Below, one piece after another: positions 55,577 to 64,000 of a DNA stretch of 64,000 nucleotides (position 1 is the first letter of the stretch; each line of letters opens with the position of its first letter). Origin of the DNA: Manduca sexta (lineage: Eukaryota; Arthropoda; Insecta; Lepidoptera; Sphingidae); contig NC_051124.1 in assembly GCF_014839805.1 (NCBI RefSeq), forward strand, positions 10,044,001-10,108,000, written 5' to 3'. The position numbers and the translations under genes were made by a program. The notes beneath the pieces are model-generated. The model was not told the DNA's origin and searched no databases. It saw only the letters and a program-made list of their open reading frames with translations.

Positions 55577-56516
55577 ATGTTAGAGGTTATAAATGGATAT
55601 CTTATGGTTTACTTCGTTGTGTTATGCACTCTTAACGCTTTACTGCCTAGCATAGTAAAACCCGTGAGTATCTTAACAGATTTTATTTATAAGGACTATT
55701 TACGTTTACATGAATCACTTGATTTTTACATCGTCAACAAATGGCGTCATAAAAGGTTAATTATAATTGTAATAGAATTCTTTGTTGTGTGCATACAAGT
55801 TACAAAGCCCCATTTGTTCATTAAAATGTCAAAGGGTTTAAATTATTATCACAGTCCTACATTCACATATAAGAAGATTTCTTATGCCAATAACTGGCAA
55901 AAAGCTGTAGCCACTCATTACTCTTTCTGTTATTTTTACACTGCTTTAGTAATTAATCATAATAGGTTCTCGAAATTGAAATTCGATATTTGAAGCAATT
56001 TGTTCTGGCACATATTGTAACCTAATTAAGAAAATATATAAACCTACTTCATAATTATTGTTTTTGCTAATTGAAATATTTTCTGTATTCCAGGTAGCAG
56101 CATGCTTTTCACGACCAAGTAACCAAGAACGGACAATATGGGAGGAAATTCTAAAACTAAAAGCTGAGCAAAAAATTATGTCTATAAAGGATGAGTTTGC
56201 CGCCTACTCCAAACTGCAGAGGAAGATTAATAAACTGGAGGCAGAACTAAAGGATAACTCGCAAAGTCGCATGAGTAAAAATATAGCCATTAAGAGCTCT
56301 GTGCAAATTGCATTGCAGGTTGTACTAGCTTTAGTTATGGTGGTTTCGGTTATTTGGTTTCGACGTGTGCCAATAGTGGCGCTAAAAGGGAACCTCTTTC
56401 CGTTGACAACAATACTACGATACCCAAGTGAGATGCCGAATGCAATTTCGACTCATGTGTGGGTGTTAATATCTAATATCTCTATTAAAACTTTGTTGAA
56501 ACCGTTGACTTCGTAA
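55577..56516 (+). CDS. Get1: GET1/WRB, tail-anchored protein insertion receptor subunit
   Basis: ER membrane receptor subunit that, with CAMLG/GET2, accepts tail-anchored proteins from the GET3/TRC40 ATPase. Exons 55577-55663 and 56094-56516 (GT-AG, phase 0), 169 aa (human about 174). Residues 1-24 form the first membrane segment (YLMVYFVVLCTLNALLP). A cytosolic coiled coil follows at about 45-85 (WEEILKLKAEQ, FAAYSKLQRKINKLEAELKD), the GET3-binding part of the family. A second membrane segment is at 99-118 (ALQVVLALVMVVSVIWF) and a third near 148-165. The intron reads open for a while, which could tempt a predictor to a false 138-aa single-exon model; the spliced form is the family-like one. 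AATAAA at 56549. Confidence 0.9.
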
Positions 56517-56548
56517 TATTATTTATTAGTGTATTTATTTTTTATTGT

Positions 56549-56554
56549 AATAAA
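56549..56554 (+). terminator. Poly(A) signal of GET1
   Basis: AATAAA 33 bases after the stop codon, followed by a T-rich stretch. Confidence 0.7.
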
Positions 56555-56559
56555 GAGGT

Positions 56560-59183
56560 GAAGAGAACAACATTTTTTATTTGTTTTCAGTCTTCATTGA
56601 ACTTTTATTGTGTATATTTAAAATTATATGAAATTAAACAAGGTGAATTTTTACATGACTCATAAACTTGTATATGATACTATCACCATAATAATAAAAA
56701 CCGAGTTATATTTTTATAATCATTTATTCTTTAAACAAATAGTATTTTATACTCAGTCCGACATAAGTCCAAATTTGTCCTCTAAAATAACATAAGTAAC
56801 AAAAGATAAGCTTATGTCTGGAAACCTCATTATGCCTACAGTAGATTCACTTACGGTATTTCAACAATTAAATACCAATAAAATTTTCGTATCCGGCTCC
56901 ACACAATAGGTTCACAGACTGAATTAAATCTATGTAAAAATTTAACACGCCCAAAATGTGCTATCAAGAATAACATAAGCAATAAACATGTGCGTAAATA
57001 TATCCATAACTAATATTTAGACTTGCTATATCACAGCTTCTTACTATTTTATGCAAGAGGACTACATGATCATCAAGTTTCTTATAAACAAGTCTTATGT
57101 TTGTACTATAACAAAGCAGACTACAAAAATATATTTAAGGCATGGTCAAAAATCCAAGACTATACTTACAAGTTCCATAAAAGTAGACGGTGAATAGCTG
57201 CATTGAAAACTTTTGTATTAATTATCAAAACCTTTTTGTGCTGACTAGTTAATAAGTTGATTTTAGAAGGCAAAAAGAAGCTTTTCATGTTAACTGTTTC
57301 AACATCATACAGTTTTGTGCGATGGTAATTTTTAAGAAAATGGGTATTATTTTACAATCTGGCCACATTTACAAGACTAGAAACTATGACTAAAACAATG
57401 ATTTATTTTACGTTATTAAACTTTTTCATGATAAGAATGCATTTTCTTCAAAATAACTTTTCATATGAACATGATAAAATATAAACATGGGTAACATGAT
57501 AGGAAATGTGTATATTTGTTTTTCTTAAATGTATTTGTGTCACATGCTAACAAACAAACTATATGTCTGAACTCAATTGCTCACACTGACTTGAACATTA
57601 CACAGATAACTTGTCCAATTGAGTAACTCGCACATTCTACATACAATAGAGTAACATATTGCATTTTCTTTGCTCAGTTAAGTAACGCAATTAAGCATAC
57701 AGTCCATTTGATAGCATCCTCACACCAGTCCGAACATAGATTTTATTTTGTAGTAAACATGCAATATTTTTGTAAATATATGGAACTTTGTAAACACTGA
57801 CAATCACTATATTTAAGACAACACAATACACAGTATTTTCATTCTATGAATCACATATAAAACTATGTTGTAAATAACTTTGATGAAACAGCTATATTCT
57901 ATGGGCGTAACAGTAATCAACTTTTAACATTTTATCCAAACAAAACTTTCTAAGTACGTAATTTAAAATCTAATGTGTTCATAGAAATGTATTAAACATA
58001 ATCAGTGTGACTGTTATAAATTACAATCACATACAGAATATACTGAGCAGCAGGATCATTAACCGATCACTGTAGGAAGTGACACATCAAGTGTACGACT
58101 CATACTCTCCTTTCTATTAGTCTTTAGTGTACACATTCTATGTTTATAAGCCGCTCGATCGCTTTGTTTCATTTGCACTTTTCTGCTTGTGTTCGCTTGA
58201 CAACTGGATAGGAAGTAGAAATACTCAGTCCATTCTTTATGTGATTGATTACAGACAATATTTAAAATCAGTCACTAACTATGTATTATCTAAGCAACAA
58301 CTAGGCGCAACGCGGTACATTCAAATTTGTGAATACGACGTGTATATTTTTTAAGGGATATGTACCGTAAAAGATTCCAAGGAACCTATCCTTTGATACG
58401 TAATAGGCAGGCGACTCAATTTTTGAAAGGAGACATTATGAAATAAAATTAAAAGTAAGAATTGAGGAAGTTACAAGAAATTTTCTCTTTTTCTTCAGCG
58501 ACAGTATAATAAAAAATAGTAATACATACAATGTTTTGAATTAGGGTGATTGTAATGTAGAATGTAGACTTAAATGTACAACATACAGCAAATAATAAAA
58601 CTATGTCAAGTTTCAAGCTATTGTGTGGTGCGCCGTGCGGAATCCTCGGCTATATTCAGCCTCCATGTGTTCCGAATTTATATGCATGTTAAATATTGGC
58701 GCGTTATTGCTAAGCATGTTGAGCAACACGTTGCGCCTCATTGTTGCCTAGTTAATACATAGTTTATCATATAATCTATGTAATCGAATAAAATTATTCG
58801 TCGATGTTCGAGATGTATCAACTTAACATAAACTCGAGAAAGGGTAGCCGGTGTAAGGGCCAGGGGCTATTAAGGCCACTGAGAGATTTAAATTAAAGGC
58901 ACCGTAGTGTACTTTGCGTTCGCGAAATTGGCTGATTGCTAAGTATTTTAGGACATTATTTCAAACGTTTAAGGTATTTTTTGCAAAGCACATTTTGTGA
59001 CTTATTAGCACAATCTGACTCCCAACAGCGCTCAAGACCATTTCCGGCAATGGCCAGCATCGCTTAGAATTTTATAAAACACTGGGCGCTAACAGCACTC
59101 GCAACACAAGGGGACACTTCAGCCTCTACACATCTTCTAAGCTTCTACCTTCACATACAAGCCTGTCGGGCTCCGGGCAGTTG
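56560..59183 (-). other. No coding sequence; probably includes the 3' UTR of the SLC25A carrier
   Basis: 2.6 kb of AT-rich sequence between GET1 and the carrier stop codon. No gene, SINE or Helitron was recognised. The absence of mobile elements, unlike the rest of the window, would fit a long transcribed 3' UTR of the minus-strand carrier, but this is an inference. Confidence 0.4.
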
Positions 59184-61020
59184 CTAAGTGTTCTCGTAGA
59201 AGGAACTGTTGAAGTGTGTTGTCAGGAGGTACACCACAGCTTCGTATGTGGACATCATGATTGCCGTGTTAGGTATCTGTCGTACTAGCTGGGTTCCCAG
59301 GCCCCTGAAATATAATAAAAAGATATAAATGGTCATATACATTTGGGTAAGGAAGAAGAAAGAGGCACTCCTGGTCCTACAGGTGATTTTGTAGATCAAA
59401 CATTTGGGAATTATGTTGATTGCATCCAATTTTCAGATAACTCTATTCGTCAAATATATTTTTACCTTCAAAAATATAGGGTTGTTTAAAGGAATGTATT
59501 TAGTCTGTGTATTATAGTATATAATGTGTTGTATGTAATTTGAATTTTATATACCATTTTAAAAATCATTTTAATTAGGTGATGCTTTTTTTTCATATAT
59601 AAACAATAGTAAGGTTATATAATTGTTAACTGAAATGCAAGTATTTATGTTGTTGACATGCCTTATCAATAAATAGATAATCATCAAGTACTTAATTTAA
59701 AAAAAAAACATTGTCTTAATTCCTTTGGTTGAAATCGGTATATTTGGAAATGACAATATACAATGGTAGAGAGCCAAGAAAAAAAAAACATATTAACAAC
59801 TACTTCACAATAATTTACAAAGTGAGAAAACATTTTAAATAATCACTTAGTTTTATTTACATTTATGCTGTTATTGCGACAAATGCTTACAGACGTACGT
59901 AAATATAACTCTCACACATCTTTCAACTTGTTTGCACTAGGATCATTTATTATGCGCAATATGTTATGACAATGTTTAAACTACGCAAAAATATTTTTAG
60001 AGAGTGAAAAATTATTAAATCGTAAGATACGATGCTTCAGATAAGATTATCTATAAATGAAGTTATAATTCATTTTTATATTTAGTCTGTTTTCTCTCTA
60101 TTATCCCACATGACACTATAAATTAGTCTAAAAATATATTTTCATGATAAAATTATTTTAATATATGTCCGAAGGTTATATTACTGCGTTTTTAAATTTA
60201 GTCACGTAGAATTTGGTTATGGTCTTAAATTAAATCAGAATGACACGGAATACAGGGTTACAGATGGTAATAATATATTGATATTATTTAAGTAAATCCT
60301 TCGGCTGATGATGATCATTTAAGTAAATATAGGTTTTGCTTTCGTATGGCCTAAATATTTCGTTCCAATCTCTATTACATGAATTCTATCTTATATATTT
60401 ATTTGTAAAAGGTACATCAACAGTATTACATATCATTAAATTCAATACAATAAAACAATACCATCTGATATATGTGCTACTAATAGGTACTACGAATATC
60501 TTTGCATTTTGTCATGATTTTAAGAAGTTCACACCAAAATTGTTCACACCCGATATCGCTTTTCTAAATTAGAGAACCCTGATTTAGTTTAATTTAGTAG
60601 AAAAACGCAATACCACTTTACCCAACCCGGGAATCGAACCCGAGACCTCAGCACCACAGTCGAACCGTTATACAACTACGCCACTAATTTAGTTTTTTTC
60701 TGTCTGTCTGTATGTTATGGATTTTTTTTAAATCTACTGAACGGATTTTTATAAAATTTCGTATGGAGATAGTTCAAGACCCTGGGAAGGCTATATACTA
60801 TTTTCTATCCCGAGAAAATATATAGCCGGTCTTTTATCCCGAAAACCCCATTCACGCGGGTTAAACCGCCAGCACATCTTTTTTGAAATACAATACAGTT
60901 ATTAAAATAAAGGTTACCTGTATACGCCGCGATAACCTTCCTCCATCCAGACCGTGTGTAGAGTTTGCCAGAACTTGCGGTATTTGTCGCCTTCTTCTCT
61001 CAGTCGCGTCCTTGCTACTT
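59184..61020 (-). CDS. Rim2: Mitochondrial pyrimidine nucleotide carrier SLC25A33/36 (Rim2), C-terminal two exons
   Basis: Inner-membrane carrier that exchanges pyrimidine nucleotides between cytosol and matrix. Partial: last coding exon 59304-59184 and the one before it 61020-60918, joined in phase (YRGVY + RGLGTQ). The upstream exon gives [20 protein letters not shown] and EEGYRGVYR, the third-repeat signature loop; the last exon gives [20 protein letters not shown] and [11 protein letters not shown], the sixth membrane helix. RTRLREEG and [10 protein letters not shown] distinguish SLC25A33/36 from other carriers. Earlier exons are not visible up to the end of the window, so the gene runs off it or has a long intron carrying the Helitron array. 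The intron holds a SINE remnant. Confidence 0.9.
60597..60690 (-). mobile_element. Family B SINE, tRNA-like head only
   Basis: Minus strand: agtggcgtagttgtataacg, then gaggtctcgggttcgattcc, cgggttgggtaaagtgg. The distal part is missing. It lies in the carrier's last intron. Confidence 0.6.
60695..60885 (+). mobile_element. Degraded Helitron-like fragment
   Basis: Contains tctgtctgtctgtatg, ctactgaacggatttttata, aatttcgtatggagatagtt, caagaccctgggaagg and cacgcgggttaaaccgcc-agcac. These are the diverged 3' blocks of the Helitron families, with a broken terminal hairpin. Confidence 0.45.
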
Positions 61021-61109
61021 CTGTAATTTACATAATTAATATTAATAAATTATTTCCAAAATACCCACAAAACAATACATTTCTGTTCATATTTATTTTC
61101 TTTATAATT

Positions 61110-61350
61110 AGAGACGGCAATCCGTCATGACGGAAGAGAAATCAGGCGAAAGACCAACGGCTTTACGTGCTTTCCGAGGCACGGGGGTATCGCACCACCA
61201 ACTTCCTGACTCCGACCTGCGACTGAGTAATTTAAGCTGGAAAACCTAAGTCACAATAATTTTTGTCTTGACCCGGGAATTGAAGCCAGGACTTCAGCGC
61301 CGGTCGTACTCGTACCGCTTACGCATTTCTACTACGCCACCGAGGTAATT
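61110..61350 (-). mobile_element. tRNA-derived SINE, family B head with a different body
   Basis: Minus strand: ttacctcggtggcgtagtag, B-box-like gcttcaattcccgggtcaag. The body differs from the other family B copies (agtcaggaagttggtggtgc, gaaagcacgtaaagccg). It may be a chimera or a distinct subfamily. Confidence 0.55.
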
Positions 61351-61751
61351 AAAACCACACCTAGTATATAGAATACACTAGTATTTAAAAACTTATTTCA
61401 AGTTGTACAATGTTGCATATATTTGTAAATGTAGTTTTGGCGCGCGTTCTACTTTCGCTTTGACCGCGATAAGATATGTTGATTATTCTTTGTAAACAAT
61501 GCCATCACACCGCTACAGTATGAATACCACGTGCCATTGTGAAAAGTCACGAAGGATTAAAGTCTTTACTGATGTTGATTGAGGACTGTGCTAGTACGAT
61601 ATCGAATTTTAAAGTTTTGATATTAGGTTTTTTCGTACAGTATTAGTACGGAGCAGTGTCTCCACGTACATTGTACTTGGTAATTACTGTAGGTGCACTG
61701 TAATCTGGCACTAATGTACCGTCAAAGTAAGAAGATTAATATCTTCATCTA

Positions 61752-62370
61752 TCTATATACTATTATATAAAGCTGAAGAGTTTGTTTGTTTGTTTGTTTG
61801 TTTGAACGCGCTAATCTCAGGAACTACCGGTCCAAACTGAAAAATTCTTTTTGCGTTGGATAGCCCTTTGTTCTTGGAGTGCTATAGGCTATATATCATC
61901 ACGCTATACCCAATAGGAGCAGAGCAGTAATGGCTAATCTCAGAAACTAGGAGTTTGAACTGAATAATTCTTTTTGTGTTGGATAGCCCTTTGTTCCTGG
62001 AATGCTATAGGCTATATATATGATGAAACATGATGCAAAAACGGGGACAATTTATTAGTTTTGAGAGCTTCTGTTGCGTGCGCTGCGTAAACGGTTAAAG
62101 TTATGCAACAATAATGTATGACGGGATTGTTCCTCTTAAAAAGTTCTACAAAAATATATCATAAAACAAAAGTCCCCCGCTGCATCGGTCTGCCCGAACG
62201 TGTTAAACTCAAAAACTACCCAACGTATTAGGATAAAATTTGGTATGGAGACAGTTTGAGACCCTGGGAAGAACATAGGCTCCCGAGAAAATATATAGCG
62301 TGACTTTTATAACGGAAAACTTTAGCCCGAAAAACTTTATAACGCGGGCGGAGCCGCGGGCAAAAGCTAG
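61752..62370 (+). mobile_element. Helitron array, unit 1 (short)
   Basis: Starts TCTATATACTATTATATAAA after host A and ends GCGGGCAAAAGCTAG at 62367-62370. Has the (TTTG)n run and about two internal ~117-bp units (one truncated), then the conserved 3' region (aatttggtatggagacagtt, gaccctgggaagaacatagg). Confidence 0.75.
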
Positions 62371-63478
62371 TATACTATTATATAAAGCTGAAGAGTTTGT
62401 TTGTTTGTTTGTTTGTTTGTTTGTTTGAACGCGCTAATCTCAGGAACTACTGGTCCAAACTGAAAAATTCTTTTTGCGTTGGATAGCCCTATTTTCGTGG
62501 AGTGCTATAGGCTATATATCATCACGCTATACCCAATAGGAGCGGAGCAGTAATGCCTAATCTCAGGAACTATCGGTCCGAACTGAAAAATTCTTTTTGC
62601 GTTGGATAGCCCTTTGTTCGTGGAGTGCTATAGGCTATATATCATCACGCTATACCCAATAGGAGCGGAGCAGTAATGCCTAATCTCAGGAACTACCAGT
62701 CCGAACTGAAAAATTCTTTTTGCGTTGGATAGCCCTTTGTTCTTGGAGTGCTATAGGCTATATATCATCACGCTATACCCAATAGGAGCGGAGCAGTAAT
62801 GACTAATCTCAGGAACTACCGGTCCAAACTGAAAAAATCTTTTTGCGTTGGATAGCCTTTTGTTCGTGGAGTGCTATAGGCTATATATCATCACGCTATA
62901 CCCAATAGGAGCAGAGCAGTAATGGCTAATCTGAGGAACTACCGGTTCGAACTAAAAAAATCATTTTGTATTGGATAGCCCTTTGTTCGTGAAGTGCTAT
63001 AGGCTATATATCATCACGCTATGACGAGCAGAGCAGTAATGGCTAATCTCAGAAACTAGGAGTTTGAACTGAATAATTCTTTTTGTGTTGGATAGCCCTT
63101 TGTTCCTGGAATGCTATAGGCTATATATATGATGAAACATGATGCAAAAACGGGGACAATTTATTAGTTTTGAGAGCTTCTGTTGCGTGCGCTGCGTAAA
63201 CGGTTAAAGTTATGCAACAATAATGTATGACGGGATTGTTCCTCTTAAAAAGTTCTACAAAAATATATCATAAAACAAAGTCCCCCGCTGCATCGGTCTG
63301 CCCCAACGTGTTAAACTCAAAAACTACCCAACGTATTAGGATAAAATTTGGTATGGAGACAGTTTGAGACCCTGGGAAGAACATAGGCTCCCGAGAAAAT
63401 ATATAGCGTGACTTTTATAACGGAAAACTTTAGCCCGAAAAACTTTATAACGCGGGCGGAGCCGCAGGCAAAAGCTAG
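62371..63478 (+). mobile_element. Helitron array, unit 2 (long)
   Basis: Follows unit 1 with no host sequence. Starts TATACTATTATATAAAGC (the leading TCTA is lacking) and ends GCAGGCAAAAGCTAG at 63475-63478. It carries about seven ~117-bp internal units, several with private variants shared with unit 3, such as aataggagcggagcagtaat followed by gcctaatctc. Confidence 0.75.
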
Positions 63479-64000
63479 TATACTATTATATAAAGCTGGA
63501 GAGTTTGTTTGTTTGTTTGTTTGAACGCGCTAATCTCAGGAACTACTGGTCCAAACTGAAAAATTCTTTTTGCGTTGGATAGCCCTATTTTCATGGAGTG
63601 CTATAGGCTATATATCATCACGCTATACCCAATAGGAGCGGAGCAGTAATGCCTAATCTCAGGAACTATCGGTCCGAACTGAAAAATTCTTTTTGCGTTG
63701 GATAGCCCTTTGTTCGTGGAGTGCTATAGGCTATATATCATCACGCTATACCCAATAGGAGCAAAGCAGTAATGGCTAATCTCAGGAACTACCGGTTCGA
63801 ACTAAAAAAATCATTTTGTATTGGATAGCCCTTTGTTCGTGAAGTGCTATAGGCTATATATCATCACGCTATGACCAATAGGAGCAGAGCAGTAACGGCT
63901 AATCTCAGAAACTAGGAGTTTGAACTGAATAATTATTTTTGTGTTGGATAGCCCTTTGTTCCTGGAATGCTATAGGCTATATATATCATCACGCTATGCC
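63479..64000 (+). mobile_element. Helitron array, unit 3 (cut by the window end)
   Basis: Begins TATACTATTATATAAAGCTG directly after the CTAG of unit 2, then gagagtttgtttgtttgttt and at least four ~117-bp units. Its 3' end lies outside the window. Confidence 0.7.

Noticed and set aside
55577..55993. 138-codon single-exon protein
   Set aside because: Only the first 29 codons match GET1/WRB; the rest is intron following gtgagt at 55664.
60293..60320. cggctgatgatgatcattt motif as a retroelement end
   Set aside because: Only about 20 bases resemble a LINE 3' tail; too short to call.

Overview
The window is AT-rich animal nuclear DNA, almost certainly from a moth or butterfly. The host genes are intron-rich with short GT-AG exons. 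The non-coding DNA carries repeats of lepidopteran type: short Helitrons starting TC and ending CTAG, with (TTTG)n and ~117-bp internal repeats; two tRNA-derived SINE families; and palindromic MITEs. There are no bacterial operons, no CRISPR array and no convincing stand-alone tRNA or rRNA gene. A 500-base run of N (1110-1609) is an assembly gap.

Layout. 1 to ~10.95 kb is gene-free and repeat-rich. 11.2-37.0 kb (+) holds a cytosolic-type NAD kinase gene. Its joined reading frame is 419 aa from nine coding exons, with a tenth exon that is an alternative to exon 8. 39.4-39.9 kb (+) is a single-exon mitochondrial ribosomal protein L41 gene. 43.5-53.05 kb (+) is a complete 13-exon 1,4-alpha-glucan branching enzyme gene (685 aa). 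53.27-55.07 kb (-) is an intronless GSTCD-type methyltransferase-domain gene, convergent with the branching enzyme. 55.58-56.52 kb (+) is a two-exon GET1/WRB tail-anchored-protein receptor gene, divergent from GSTCD. 59.18-61.02 kb (-) holds the last two coding exons of a mitochondrial pyrimidine nucleotide carrier (SLC25A33/36, fly Rim2) whose 5' part lies beyond the window. 61.75 kb to the end is a head-to-tail array of Helitrons.

The genes are housekeeping metabolism (NADP synthesis, glycogen branching, mitochondrial translation, mitochondrial nucleotide import, ER membrane insertion). I see no shared pathway; they look like ordinary neighbours.

Most notable observations. (1) Two 83-bp NAD kinase exons, 34321-34403 and 35409-35491, encode alternative versions of the same 27-residue segment in the same phase. 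Including both or neither would break the frame, so they look mutually exclusive. (2) A 31/35-bp minisatellite directly upstream of an NAD kinase exon has copied that exon's 3' splice site nine times. (3) A 1.14-kb tandem duplication in NAD kinase intron 3 carries a chimeric SINE whose target-site duplications record unequal crossover between two SINEs. (4) A 369-bp palindrome with 180-bp arms (one mismatch seen) lies in another NAD kinase intron. (5) The branching-enzyme exon 3 donor has been tandemly duplicated, the second copy reading GC instead of GT.
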